From positions 1 through 55,791 of the IMG/VR virus record IMGVR_UViG_3300031841_002239: DNA of 55,791 nucleotides. One strand, written 5' to 3'. The DNA comes from a virus. Positions 24,540 to 35,400 of the stretch are shown here, piece after piece (position 1 is the first letter of the stretch; each line of letters begins with the position of its first letter). The position numbers and the translations under genes are program-made. The notes under the pieces are model-generated. The model was not told the origin of the DNA, ran no database searches, and was given only the letters and a program-made list of their open reading frames with translations.

Positions 24540-27500
24540 TTAATCGTACACTACAAATTCTACCCAGGCATGAGTAACAGTTCCAAAACTCCTACTTGCA
24601 CCAGTTTCTGTTTCTCTTAGTCTCAGTTTAAGTGCAATACTTGATGATCCATTAAACAATGTAGGTGAGCCTGAGCTTCCGCCACCTGCTATTTCTCTAA
24701 GTGCCATAGTTGTTTCTAAAGGAACAACTGAATATTTGTTGTTAGTATAATCGTAACCATATATTATTACTGATGCTGGTGGATAATTTATTGAGCTGTC
24801 AAAGTTTACTGTAACGTCTCCTCCACTAGCACTATCAATACTAACACTATCAATTAAACTTGTAGAGTCTGTTATGCTACCTAAATTACCACTTGAAAGG
24901 TAATTAAGTTTAAATCTTTGTACTGTGGCTCCACCGCCACCGCCACCGGAGTTTAAATCTGCCGCTGGTGCCCATGCACTACCATTCCATTTAAGGACTT
25001 GGCCACTGCTTGGACTTGATGCCGAAACATCTGTTAGACCATCTAATGTACTGGCGCCACCTGATTGTGCAACCCAGTCATAATCTGAACCGTTCCAACT
25101 TAATACTTCGTTAGTACTTGCTGAACTGGTATTTAAATGTGTATCTACTGCGGCATCGTTATATGAGCCTGATACACTTCCTAATAAACTTGTTAAGTCA
25201 ACATTACCACTTTGTCCTGTTAAACTAATTACGTTGCCACTTAGTGTTAAATCTTGGCTATCTGTTTCTGCTTTTAAGTATGGTGATAACATAGTAGTTA
25301 AATCTACTGTGTCGTTGTTACCACTAATTGTAATTACATTACCACTTACACTTAGAGTTTGGTCTACGGCTCCATCGGCTCCATCGGCTCCATCATTACC
25401 TGCTGGACCTTGTGGACCAGTTGCTCCTGTAGGACCTGTAGGACCTGTGGCACCTACGGCTCCTTGTACATTTCCACTAACTGTAATAGTAGAGGCATCG
25501 TTCATTGTTAGTGTTATTGTACCACTGCTTACTGCGGCACTACTAATTGTTTGGCCGTCAGCACCTGCTGGACCTGTAGCACCTGTTGAACCTGTTGCAC
25601 CAGTATCACCTTGTGGGCCTTGTACACTTCCAACATTTTGTGTTGATGTATTACTATATGTTAATAATAAATTCCCACCACTTACTGTTGCGGCTGTTAC
25701 GCCATTACCTGTTGCACCTGTGGGTCCTGTTGCACCTGTGGGTCCAGTTGGACCTGTTGCTCCAACACCACTAAAGTCTATTGTGGTGCCGTCATATGTA
25801 AAGTTACTACCACTTAATGTTGGTGTAGGTCTTGATTGTACATCACTAAAGTTTCCAGTGAATGCAACCGTACTTAATTCTGTATTGCTGTTTGCTAATG
25901 CATTGGCTACTTCTGCCAAACTGTCTAAGTTTACATTGGCTCCGCCTATTAATGTGTTGACTTCTGCATCAACATAAGCCTGCATATTTGTATTTGCTGT
26001 TGTAATATCACTTGTGGTTGGTATTTTATTCCATGAACCACCGTGTGCAAAGTACATGGCTCCGTCTGAATGTGAGTGTGCAATAGCACCATGGTATGTT
26101 GTAGCATTAGGGAAGTCTGTTTGATTAGCATAGTAGAATCTTGTCTTACCTAAATCTACAGTACTTGAGCTTCCGCTAATTGTTAATATATTTGCACTTA
26201 AACTTAAAGTTTGTTCTAATGCTGATAAGTCAACACTATTACCGCTACTCACTGATAATGTTGATGTTCCTGCATTCCAACTTAGTGTTTGTGCATCATT
26301 GTCTGTTACCCAAGCATAATCACTTCCGTTCCAACTTAGTACCTGACTAGCACTTGCGCCACTTACGTTTAAATGACTATCTACTGAATCATTATTAAAT
26401 GTTCCTGCAACTGCACCTAGAGCCGATGTTAAATCAACATTACCTGATTGGCCTGTAAGGCTTATTACGTTACCACTAATAGTTAGGTCTTGTGAGTCAG
26501 TGCCTCCGCCGGCACTTGCTAATGCTGATGTAAGATCTACAGTACCACCATTAGTTAAACTGATTACGTTACCACTAATACTTAAATCTTGTGTATCAGT
26601 ATCAGTGTCTGTTGTTTTGTTTGTCCAGGCATAATCTGAACCGTTCCAGGTTAATACTTGACCTGAAAGTGCACCACTTCTATTTAAATGAGTGTCAACT
26701 GCCGCATCGTTATAACTTCCACCACTACTTACGTTTGCTGGTGTAAATGTAAATACACCTGCATTATTATATGTTAAACTTCCATTGCCACTTGGTGTTG
26801 CTGTGGTTACACTAAATGATGTTAATTGTACATTACTGCCGCCACCTGAGCCTGTTTGGTCACCTGCTTCAAATTTACTTGTACTACTATTCCAAATTAG
26901 TACTTGGCCGTTTGTTATACCACTTGCGTCTACATCATTAAAGTTTGCAATATCCATTGCGGCCGCGGCCGTTGATGGGTTTATACCAAATGTTATAGTA
27001 TCTGAATTAGCAAGTGTGGTAATTGTTGTGCCTGTACCTGCGGCTAAAGTTAAATCGTCTTCTAGTCTTTCTGCACTAACAGTTGTTTGTCCTGAAACAA
27101 TTATGTTAGCAAATCCTAAACTTGCATTGCCGCCACTTCCACCACTACCGCTTACTGCTACTGTATCTACTGAACTTATTCTACCATAAGTGTCTACTGT
27201 TATACGTGGAGCATGAGTAGTGTTACCATATACACCTGCTGTTACACCTGTTGCTACTAAATTAAGAACAGCATTTGCTTTGTTGCCGGTGCCACCAGTA
27301 ACAGTAATCTGTCCTGATGTTCCTGTAATACTATTAGTATAGTCTGCTGTTAGACTTGATGCCGAAGTAGTTGTAATCTCAACTGGAGTTACACCTGTTA
27401 TTTGTCCTTTACTGTTTACTGTAATAACTGGCGTATGAGTTGCGTTACCATGTGTTGCCGCCACATTGGCCGCATCAGTAACGTCAGCAATATATACACC

Positions 27501-27815
27501 TGAAGCATTACTAAGTAATCCTCCTCCTGACCCTGCTGTAACATTAAGTGTTAAGCCTGACTTATTAATACCATTACCTGCCGCATATACATCAAGTGTA
27601 CTAGGCTTCCAGGTATTATCTGCTTGGAATACTAAAGTTTGTCCTACACTAGGAGCATAAGCACCAGAAGTAACAACATCAGTTAAAGTATCAGTTGTGA
27701 TATCGTATTGTGAAATCTCTAAGTTACCAGATGGTCTTACTCGTAAGAATTTACCAGCCTGTAATGTTGTAATATCAACGTCGCTTAATGTTATAAATGT
27801 GTTTGCAAATGACAT
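24540..27815 (-). CDS. Tail-fibre protein with collagen-like repeats, 1091 aa
   Basis: The protein has two clusters of Gly-x-y triplets (GATGPTGPTGATG and GPQGPAGNDGADG, roughly residues 690-830), which should fold as a short collagen triple helix, so the fibre is a trimer. Flanking these are near-identical blocks (SGNVISLTGQSGNVDLTS and QVLSWNGSDYAWV) used four or more times. The C-terminal 150 residues are a separate globular domain, probably the tip. Late box at 27849-27856. Confidence 0.82.
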   Translation of the reverse strand: MSFANTFITLSDVDITTLQAGKFLRVRPSGNLEISQYDITTDTLTDVVTSGAYAPSVGQTLVFQADNTWKPSTLDVYAAGNGINKSGLTLNVTAGSGGGLLSNASGVYIADVTDAANVAATHGNATHTPVITVNSKGQITGVTPVEITTTSASSLTADYTNSITGTSGQITVTGGTGNKANAVLNLVATGVTAGVYGNTTHAPRITVDTYGRISSVDTVAVSGSGGSGGNASLGFANIIVSGQTTVSAERLEDDLTLAAGTGTTITTLANSDTITFGINPSTAAAAMDIANFNDVDASGITNGQVLIWNSSTSKFEAGDQTGSGGGSNVQLTSFSVTTATPSGNGSLTYNNAGVFTFTPANVSSGGSYNDAAVDTHLNRSGALSGQVLTWNGSDYAWTNKTTDTDTDTQDLSISGNVISLTNGGTVDLTSALASAGGGTDSQDLTISGNVISLTGQSGNVDLTSALGAVAGTFNNDSVDSHLNVSGASASQVLSWNGSDYAWVTDNDAQTLSWNAGTSTLSVSSGNSVDLSALEQTLSLSANILTISGSSSTVDLGKTRFYYANQTDFPNATTYHGAIAHSHSDGAMYFAHGGSWNKIPTTSDITTANTNMQAYVDAEVNTLIGGANVNLDSLAEVANALANSNTELSTVAFTGNFSDVQSRPTPTLSGSNFTYDGTTIDFSGVGATGPTGPTGATGPTGATGNGVTAATVSGGNLLLTYSNTSTQNVGSVQGPQGDTGATGSTGATGPAGADGQTISSAAVSSGTITLTMNDASTITVSGNVQGAVGATGPTGPTGATGPQGPAGNDGADGADGAVDQTLSVSGNVITISGNNDTVDLTTMLSPYLKAETDSQDLTLSGNVISLTGQSGNVDLTSLLGSVSGSYNDAAVDTHLNTSSASTNEVLSWNGSDYDWVAQSGGASTLDGLTDVSASSPSSGQVLKWNGSAWAPAADLNSGGGGGGATVQRFKLNYLSSGNLGSITDSTSLIDSVSIDSASGGDVTVNFDSSINYPPASVIIYGYDYTNNKYSVVPLETTMALREIAGGGSSGSPTLFNGSSSIALKLRLRETETGASRSFGTVTHAWVEFVVYD

Positions 27816-27848
27816 TCAATTTTATCCTAATAGTGTATTATATTACAC

Positions 27849-27856
27849 TATTTATC
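27849..27856 (-). promoter_or_regulatory. Late promoter box GATAAATA for collagen-like fibre gene
   Basis: GATAAATAGT on the minus strand, 34 bases before ATG 27815. It lies between that gene and the stop of the next upstream gene. Confidence 0.7.
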
Positions 27857-27859
27857 ACT

Positions 27860-28276
27860 TTATGCTGATAAAATTACTTTGCTTATAGATCCGTATGAAG
27901 GGTCATAGGTAGTGCCGTCTCCGACATGGGCTCTGTCCATTCTTACACGTAGATATGTAAAGTTTCCTCTAAACGTATATGCTTCTGAACCATTGCCTGG
28001 ATTATTACTGTTAAACTGAACGTAACTAAGGCCTGCTGAAAACTCAGTACCATTAGTAACTTCTGGTTTGATAGGAAACCAATCTGAATCTGTAGGTGTA
28101 GTGGCTAAACTAGCCTCTACATGTAATCTGCCTATATATTGGTTATAAACTACTTGAATTGTGTGCCAGCCATCAGAATATCCGTAAAAAGAATCTCCTT
28201 TTACGGAATTGCTTGTTTCATTCATAGTGGTTCCTGTGGAACCAATAATATTAATACTTCTTCTGTTAGTGGGCAT
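27860..28276 (-). CDS. Virion structural protein, 138 aa
   Basis: A beta-rich protein beginning MPTNRRSINIIGSTGTTMNE. It ends with FRGNFTYLRVRMDRAHVG, a pattern seen in small marine-phage virion proteins that decorate the tail or capsid. No enzyme motif. It is the first gene of the late fibre cluster, with an AGAGGA site and a late box 27 bases upstream. Confidence 0.65.
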   Translation of the reverse strand: MPTNRRSINIIGSTGTTMNETSNSVKGDSFYGYSDGWHTIQVVYNQYIGRLHVEASLATTPTDSDWFPIKPEVTNGTEFSAGLSYVQFNSNNPGNGSEAYTFRGNFTYLRVRMDRAHVGDGTTYDPSYGSISKVILSA

Positions 28277-28302
28277 TAAAAAAATCCTCTAAATAATAAT
28301 AC

Positions 28303-28310
28303 TATTTATC
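28303..28310 (-). promoter_or_regulatory. Late promoter box GATAAATA before 138-aa virion gene
   Basis: GATAAATAGTATT on the minus strand, 27 bases before ATG 28276. Confidence 0.7.
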
Positions 28311-28312
28311 AC

Positions 28313-28777
28313 CTAGACGTTTTCTAATCTCTCCATTAGTCTTTCAGCACGATTAGTAACTTGTCTATACCACTTACTATCTCTGCCTTCAACACCTGCT
28401 TTTTTCCAATCCTGAGATTCAAGAGCCTTCTTAAAGTTTTTAAATCCTGATAATCTAGTTCTACCCATATTAAACATCATGTTTACTAATATTTGTTGAA
28501 CTTCATCTGGCCAATCACCAAAGTCTTCGTATAATACTTCACACTCTGATATTGCTGTATCTAAATCTTTTTCAAAACATTCTTTGACTCTATCCTCGTC
28601 TACAGGAGTTCCTACTGGCTTTCCATATTCTGGGTCTGATTCTAAAACCAAATGTCCAACACCAAATGTTGGGAGTCCCAAATGATCATGATATACTTCA
28701 TATACCACTCCTTCATCTATTTTAAGTTGTTCAAAGACCGCTTCACGATCTAAATTTGTATCTTTTCCAAAAAACAT
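28313..28777 (-). CDS. e: T4 E-type lysozyme (GH24 endolysin)
   Basis: This 154-residue protein (T4 E is 164) has the catalytic triad E22, D31 and T37 in LKIDEG, YHD and PTFGVGH, at exactly the spacing of T4 E11/D20/T26. The C-terminal NMMFNMGRTRLSGF and SKWYRQVTNRAERL regions also align with T4. It cuts the MurNAc-GlcNAc bond of peptidoglycan at lysis. There is no signal peptide, so it needs a holin. It is the last gene of the operon that starts with DnaJ and ClpA. Confidence 0.95.
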   Translation of the reverse strand: MFFGKDTNLDREAVFEQLKIDEGVVYEVYHDHLGLPTFGVGHLVLESDPEYGKPVGTPVDEDRVKECFEKDLDTAISECEVLYEDFGDWPDEVQQILVNMMFNMGRTRLSGFKNFKKALESQDWKKAGVEGRDSKWYRQVTNRAERLMERLENV

Positions 28778-29409
28778 TATTTCTCCAATAATTTTACTTT
28801 TTGTATTTTGTCTATATAGTCACCATAACTTAATTTAAGAAATGGATAACCCTTTTTAAATTCTTCATGTGTTAACCACAAGTAATTAACATACCATCTA
28901 TCTGAATAACTGTCATGAAGTCTATACTCATCAAAACTACCTTTAATAAAATCTGAAATCTCTTTAGCACCTACTTCGTCCTGAAATCGTCTAAATAAAG
29001 ATATTTTGATAGGATAGTTTCCGTACCAGTATTTATTCCTATATACATACTCTGTGTCTGAATCTAGAAGACTGTCCAAATGGTCTTGATCTAGTGGAGC
29101 ATGTAAAGACTTTAAATAATCTGTATGTTGAAACCGTTTAATTACACTATCTACAACATTCTTTTCATGTAGATATATGTTAATACTTTTAGATGTCATT
29201 TGCATTCTGTAATGCCAAGTATCATGGTGTATTGTATTAACTAAATCTGCTAAAAATAAAATATCATAATGAAATTGATTACCGTCGAAACAAAGTTTGT
29301 ATTGATAATCACCATAGTAAATTTTTTCACTAGGAGTTACTTTTATTCCTTTATATGTATCGCCCAAAGGTATACATGAGTTTTTAGTGCTTTGAGTGTA
29401 GAATGCCAT
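28777..29409 (-). CDS. Hypothetical protein, 210 aa
   Basis: An unknown protein, unusually rich in Tyr, His and Asp (for example WHYRMQMTSK and YVYRNKYWYGNYP). It contains no Walker or metal motif. Its ATG overlaps the ClpA end by at most a few bases, and its stop overlaps the lysozyme ATG by one. It shares an operon with ClpA and could be an adaptor, but nothing in the sequence proves this. Confidence 0.62.
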   Translation of the reverse strand: MAFYTQSTKNSCIPLGDTYKGIKVTPSEKIYYGDYQYKLCFDGNQFHYDILFLADLVNTIHHDTWHYRMQMTSKSINIYLHEKNVVDSVIKRFQHTDYLKSLHAPLDQDHLDSLLDSDTEYVYRNKYWYGNYPIKISLFRRFQDEVGAKEISDFIKGSFDEYRLHDSYSDRWYVNYLWLTHEEFKKGYPFLKLSYGDYIDKIQKVKLLEK

Positions 29410-29410
29410 A

Positions 29411-31600
29411 TTATGTTAAAAAGGTATATTCCTCATTTACATAATCAACTGATATATTAATATCTGACAAGTCTTCAAATAAAACTTTCTTACTTAGTGG
29501 TTTTTTAACTTTATCTTCAAAAACTCTTTTTAAAGGTCTTGCACCCATACTTGGTTCATATCCATCATCAGCAAGTTGTTGCCTAGCATTAGCAGTTAGG
29601 CTAATAGTAACTGTGCTTTCATTTTCAGCAAGTAACTCATTTGTTTCTTTAACAAGCCTATCAACTATTAACAACATTAACTCTTTAGCAAGTTTATTAA
29701 ATGTAATAACTGCATCTAATCTGTTTCTAAATTCAGGAGAGAAGAATTTCTCAACTGCTTTATCGACTGCTTTAGTTTTTGTTTGATCTCCAAAACCAAT
29801 TTTTAGTCCCTCAGCATCTGTGGCTCCTAAATTACTGGTCATAAGTAATATAACATTACTAAAATCTACTTTTTTACCTGTACTGCCTGTTAAATGTCCA
29901 TCATCCATTACCTGTAATAATACTTGTAATACTTCTGGTGCCGCTTTTTCTACTTCATCAAGTAGTAAGACACAGTTAGGATTTTCTTCAACTTCTGCTA
30001 AAAGCAATCCTTGTCCTAATTTTCCTTCGGCGTGTCCTACATATCCTGGAGGTGCACCAATTAGTTTGGAAACTGAATGTCTTTCCATATACTCTGACAT
30101 ATCAAACTTAACCAGTTTACATTCTAATTCAGTTGCAAGTGTTTTAGCAGTTTCAGTTTTACCTGTACCTGTAGGACCAACTAACAAGAAACTACCAATT
30201 GGTTTGTTTTTCTCTCTGAGTCCTGACTTACTAACTACAATGTTCTCTACAATTTTATCTACTGCTTCATTTTGTCCAAACACAACCTTTTTAATTCTGG
30301 TATCTAAGTTTTTATATGTGTCCACACTCTCTACGTCTATAACATCAACACCTACATGGGATATCTTACTAATAACATGGATAACATCTTTTAGTGTAAC
30401 ATCTTGTTCGCCACGTAATTTTACTCTGGCACCTGCGGCGTCTATAACGTCTAACGCCTTATCTGGAAATGCTTTGTTTTTAATATATCTGTGACATAAG
30501 TCAACTGACTTTTCTAAAATGTCTTGACTGTATTTTACTTTGTGAAAGTCCTCATAATAGTTATTGAGACCTTTTACAATTTCTTTTGTATCTTCAATAT
30601 TAGTTTCCATTATATCTAGTTTCGCAAACCTACGCATTAATGCTCTGTCCTTCTCAAAACTGTCAGCAAATTCATCTGGTGTTGTAGCACCTATAGTAAG
30701 CAGTCTGCCTTTGCCTAACACAGGCTTAATCATGTTTGCAATGTCAACACTACTGCTACCAGCACTACCGGCACCCATAATCATATGTATTTCATCTATA
30801 AACAATATGGCATTAGGACTAGCCTCTAATGTTTCAAGTACTGTCTTGAACCTCTCCTCAAAGTCTCCTCTGTATCTGGTACCAGCAAGTAAATCGCCTA
30901 CTGCTAAACTGTAGATAATTTTATTTTGTATAACGTCAGGAACATCACCATCAACAATACGTTTAGCAAGACCCTCTGCTACCGCTGTTTTACCTGTACC
31001 AGGTTCACCAACTAACACTACGTTATTCTTTTTACGTCTAGCAAGTATATGTACAAGCTCATCTACTTCCTCATGTCTGCCTATAAGGTTGTCTATTCTG
31101 TTCTTTTGTGCTTCTTCATTTAAGTTAGTTGTGTATTCTTTTACAAGCTCTGTACTTTTATCGCTATTGTATTTGTGTTCTAAAAAGTCAACAATAATAT
31201 TTTTATCTAGGCCATTTAATTGGCAAAAGTAAGCCGCATGTGAATTTTGTTCGCTTAAGATACTTAAAAACATATCTAAAGGCTTCACTTCTTCTCTACC
31301 ACTAAAAATAACCTGTGCTAAAGCACGTTGTATAATTCGTTCTGTGGAGGCAGTTTTTTTAGGTTCCCCTTTAACTCCATGCTCATTGGTTAATCCATTA
31401 AGTACAGGATCGTCTAAATACTGATTTATGTCTTCAACAATATTATTTAAATCCACACTAAGCTCTTTTACTAGCTCTGCAATGTCTTCATTTTCCAAAA
31501 GACAAAACATAATATGTTCTAAGGTGACATATTCATGACCTTTGTCCTTGGCAAAATTTACTGCGTTTTGAATGATACTATCTATATATTTGCTTTCCAT
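29411..31600 (-). CDS. clpA: ClpA-type AAA+ unfoldase
   Basis: This 729-residue protein is near E. coli ClpA (758). It has a Clp N-domain (residues 1-150), first ATPase domain with Walker A GEPGTGKT (198-205), Walker B ILFIDE (265-270) and pore loop TRYRG. The second ATPase domain has Walker A GPTGTGKT (475-482), Walker B LLLDE, pore loop GAPPGYVG and a C-terminal D2 domain. The IGF motif at 601-603 is the loop that docks into ClpP. There is no ClpB middle domain. Together with the phage ClpP at 48659-49249 it can form a complete ClpAP protease. Confidence 0.92.
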   Translation of the reverse strand: MESKYIDSIIQNAVNFAKDKGHEYVTLEHIMFCLLENEDIAELVKELSVDLNNIVEDINQYLDDPVLNGLTNEHGVKGEPKKTASTERIIQRALAQVIFSGREEVKPLDMFLSILSEQNSHAAYFCQLNGLDKNIIVDFLEHKYNSDKSTELVKEYTTNLNEEAQKNRIDNLIGRHEEVDELVHILARRKKNNVVLVGEPGTGKTAVAEGLAKRIVDGDVPDVIQNKIIYSLAVGDLLAGTRYRGDFEERFKTVLETLEASPNAILFIDEIHMIMGAGSAGSSSVDIANMIKPVLGKGRLLTIGATTPDEFADSFEKDRALMRRFAKLDIMETNIEDTKEIVKGLNNYYEDFHKVKYSQDILEKSVDLCHRYIKNKAFPDKALDVIDAAGARVKLRGEQDVTLKDVIHVISKISHVGVDVIDVESVDTYKNLDTRIKKVVFGQNEAVDKIVENIVVSKSGLREKNKPIGSFLLVGPTGTGKTETAKTLATELECKLVKFDMSEYMERHSVSKLIGAPPGYVGHAEGKLGQGLLLAEVEENPNCVLLLDEVEKAAPEVLQVLLQVMDDGHLTGSTGKKVDFSNVILLMTSNLGATDAEGLKIGFGDQTKTKAVDKAVEKFFSPEFRNRLDAVITFNKLAKELMLLIVDRLVKETNELLAENESTVTISLTANARQQLADDGYEPSMGARPLKRVFEDKVKKPLSKKVLFEDLSDINISVDYVNEEYTFLT

Positions 31601-32393
31601 AAGTGCTTCTTTGTTTTATATTATTTAAAGTTTCTTTATCTTCGTCATTGGTTATAATGGGTATGTCTAACTCTATGAGTATGTATAGATCACCAACAAC
31701 ACCATATTCAGGCATTCTCATACCTAATCCGCTCATTTTTAATCTACTACCATGCTCTATTCCTGCTGGAACTTTTAGTTCGTATCTTTTATTGTCCACA
31801 TGAACAATAGTAATAACACAACCTGTCATGGCATCTATGGCATTAATATTATGCCTTAAAAATAAATGCTCTCTATCTCTACCCCAATTATTAGGAAACT
31901 CTATATGTAACCTAACAATTAAATCACCTGCTGGTAATCGTTCATCTCTAACAGGACCTTTACCTGCAAGTCTCAACCGAGTACCATCATTAACACCTTG
32001 AGGTATATTTAATTCGTAACTGCCGTAACCTGTATTTACTACTACTGTACTACCAGTATATGTTTGTAATAATGTTACGCCTAAATCAACTATACCGTCA
32101 GGATTTTTAACTTGTCTTTGATTGTGTCTCCTTTGTCCAAATATATCGCCAAATATATCTGCAAAGGGACTGTTACCAAAACCTTGTCCGAAACCTTCAA
32201 AAGGGTTAGGGTTATCATACTGAGCACGTTGTTCTGGATCACTTAGTGTATCGTATGCGGCCTGCACCCTTTTGAATTGTTCTTGGTCACCACCTTTATC
32301 AGGATGATGCTTACTCGCAAGTTTGCGGTATGCCTTCTTAATATCCTGCTGACTGGCGTCTTTGCTTACGCCAAGTGTTTCGTAGTGATCCAT
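31578..32393 (-). CDS. DnaJ/CbpA-like type II J-domain chaperone
   Basis: This 271-residue protein has a full J domain with HPD at residues 30-32, a Gly/Phe-rich linker ([16 protein letters not shown]) and two C-terminal beta-sandwich substrate domains. It has no zinc-finger region, as in CbpA. It should stimulate host DnaK and hand over clients. It overlaps clpA by 23 bases and starts the operon after a consensus promoter. Confidence 0.92.
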   Translation of the reverse strand: MDHYETLGVSKDASQQDIKKAYRKLASKHHPDKGGDQEQFKRVQAAYDTLSDPEQRAQYDNPNPFEGFGQGFGNSPFADIFGDIFGQRRHNQRQVKNPDGIVDLGVTLLQTYTGSTVVVNTGYGSYELNIPQGVNDGTRLRLAGKGPVRDERLPAGDLIVRLHIEFPNNWGRDREHLFLRHNINAIDAMTGCVITIVHVDNKRYELKVPAGIEHGSRLKMSGLGMRMPEYGVVGDLYILIELDIPIITNDEDKETLNNIKQRSTYGKQIYR

Positions 32394-32399
32394 AGTCTT

Positions 32400-32428
32400 A
32401 TTATACTACCTTATGGTTTAGAAGTCAA
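32400..32428 (-). promoter_or_regulatory. Sigma70-type promoter, TTGACT-N17-TATAAT
   Basis: -10 complement at 32400-32405 and -35 complement at 32423-32428, just past the terminator of the TonB gene. It drives DnaJ, ClpA, the 210-aa unknown and lysozyme. Confidence 0.83.
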
Positions 32429-32431
32429 GAA

Positions 32432-32454
32432 AAAGGGTGCCAAAAACACCCTTT
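32432..32454 (-). terminator. Terminator after TonB-receptor gene
   Basis: AAAGGGTG pairs with CACCCTTT around a 7-base loop, followed by more T on the minus strand. It separates the receptor gene from the DnaJ promoter. Confidence 0.85.
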
Positions 32455-32473
32455 ATTCTGTTCTTGGTATCGT

Positions 32474-35400
32474 TTAGAAAACGTATTTAAGTCCAAGTTG
32501 TAAACGGTAAGTACTTCTATAGTAATTGGTAACTTGGTTATCAATTCTATCTATGTTCATACCATAAGCAGGTCTGTATTCATAAGACCAACTACCATCA
32601 CCATTGTTGATAGGAGTTGCTTCTGCAATACTTCTTGCTGTTCCGTTTGCTTTGGTTTGTTTACCCCAATCGCTGTCAAGCAAGTTGAGTAAGTTTTCAA
32701 CATCAAGTGTAATTACAAATTTATCCTTGTCTGTTAAACCTAACCCAGGAAGTTCCTGTGTAAATTTAAAGTCAAGTCTGTAATTCCAATCTGTTTCAAA
32801 CTCATTAATTGGTGCAAAACCACCTGCATACTTACCTAACCCTGAGGCGGCAATGTAGGCATTAAAGTCGTCTGCAAACCAACTTGGTATAATTACGTCA
32901 GTTCCAGATCCGTCTGGGACATAGAATGCCGCAGTTTCGTCTCTTGTTGACTCTCTATCAAGACCCCATAAAGCACCATCTTTGTATTGGCCTAATGTGT
33001 ATGAGAAAGGCTCACCACTTACAGCACTAACAATAAATGTAAATCTACTTGGAGAGTTAGCAATTAAGTTTGCAGTATAGTTACCAACAAAACTTAATGT
33101 GTGTTCTCTTTCGTAAACTGATCTATGCATTACGTCTTCATTAAAGTCATCATACTTAGTAGTATACTTAAAGTTAGAAATGTTTCTACTTGAAGTTAAG
33201 TTACCAACAGTATCAACATCTTGCCATGTGTAGTTTGCATAAAAGTCAAACCCATTTTCAAATGCTTTACTTACACTAACTGCAAACAATTCGCTTTCGC
33301 CTTTGTCTGTGTTAGTGAGTAACATGTCATAACCTCTGTAGTCATAAAAACGTTCCATTGCTTTACTACATAAACTATAATCAGCATAGATATCTCTGCC
33401 ATCTGGTCCAACACCAATTGGTAAGTTGGTAACAGGAATATCACAATTGGCTACACCGGCAAATGCTGGGTTACCAAGTCTTAGTTGTTTATAGTGTAAG
33501 TCTTTGTCAGTTCTAGTCATTAAGAAGTCTGCACTCATGTAGTAGCCATCGCCCATTACCCAATCAGCACCTACAGAAAGTTTTAACTCTCTTGGTAACT
33601 CAAAGTTTGGATCTAGGATATCTGCAAATGCAGGTCTAAAACCTTCCTGACCAGGTTGATAAATGTAACTGTCAAATGTTGTTGTATCAAAACCATCGAA
33701 CCCTGCGGCCGCTGATAATGGTACGTTAGCATTTTGGATACCAATACCGTCATTACTGAAAGTACCGCCCATCCATACATTTGGTCTACCACCTGTAAAG
33801 TATCCAGCACCACCTCTGAACGTTAGTTCTTGGAAAGCACCGAAGTCGTCTGCGTCATAAACAAAACTTACTCTAGGTAAAAATACATCCTTTCCGTCTA
33901 GGCTGACATCATTTCTGATACCATAGTAGCCGTTAAGTGTATCGTTATACTTAGGTGCATCGTCCATTGAGATTTTCTCATAACGTGCTCCATAGTTAAG
34001 TGTAAGTCTGTCACTGTAATCCCAAGTATCTTGAACATAGTAACTAGTTGTTTCTATTTCAAAGAAAGCGGCACCATCGGCTGGATTACCACTTGGGGAG
34101 TTTCTATAGTCAATGCTATAAGGATTCTTGTTCTCAAAGTCTTCAATACTTGCGTATTCAAGAACACCGTCTGAGTATGCAACGAACCCGTTTGCTACAT
34201 CAACACCATTTTTAGAAATACCCGCAACCAATTCATGTGAACCAATTAAGTAAGATAATTCAAACTCTAATTCACTTGATTGTGTTTCTAAAAAGTTGTA
34301 ATGTCTAAATGGATCAGGTCCTACTAGGACTTGTGGTCCTCTATCGCCTTCTCCTAACTCTACGATTGCTCTCATAAAGTCATCGCCACCAACACTTGCC
34401 TGTGAAGTTTCAACAAGTCTATCACCATATCTAAATGTAGTAGATAGTCTGTCATTCCAATCACTAAACACTTGGAAACTGTCTGCTGTCAAGTCTGTAG
34501 TTTTAATATAGTTACCACTTGTAAGTGCTAATACTGTATTTGAACCACCATACTCTCTAACGTCATTGTTTTCTGATGTCTGGTTTGTGTAAGTTGCTCT
34601 GTGTGAGTCATTAATGTTCCAGTCTAGTTTAATTAGCATATCTTCATCAAGTAATGAATTAACACCACCTGAGGCCGAACCTGCGTCATACCCATACACA
34701 TCATTAGCAATGCCAATAATTCTGTCTGCGTCTGCTACAGTTACACCATCAACTTCTCTAAGGGCACCACTACCAGCGGCTCCCCAGATACCTGGTTCAC
34801 TTTTCTCAAATTTGTCATAGTTTACAAAAAAGAATAACTTATCCTCGAGGATAGGTCCGCCTAATGTAAAACCTTTTGTGTCTTCCTCAAACTCACCAAC
34901 AGTAAGTTCTTGGCCGTCAATCTCATCTCCAACCCAACTATCGCTAGTTGTAAAGCCGTAAACAGATCCTGACAGTTCGTTGGTACCTGACTTAGTAACA
35001 ACGTTAATAACACCTGCTGTTGACCCTGAGTCTCTGACATCATAGTCTACAACACTAACAGATACCTGCTCTACTGAGTCAAGTGATAGAGGAGATTTAA
35101 CTCCTGGATAACCACCATACTCTAGACCAAAGTCATCTGATTGCCCAATACCGTCAACTTGAAATTGACTGTATCTAGCATTAGTACCTGCAATCGAAAT
35201 ACTTTCAGTATCATCGCCATTAAAAGAAATACTGTAAACATTCACAAAAGGTTGTGTTGCTACTGCATCTTTAATGTCTCTGTTGACACTGGCAATATCC
35301 ATAATTTGATCACCGGTTAATGTACTTCTAGGACCAGTTATAAGTCCTGAAGAGTTTAATGCTTGTCCAACAACAACTAATTCTTCAACTGCATCTGAAC

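Noticed and set aside
25234-25977. Plus-strand frame rich in Pro-Val-Gly-Pro
   Set aside because: It is the complement of the collagen-like Gly-x-y codons of the fibre gene.
19136-27815. CRISPR array
   Set aside because: Repeats are in-frame protein repeats of varying length without regular spacers.
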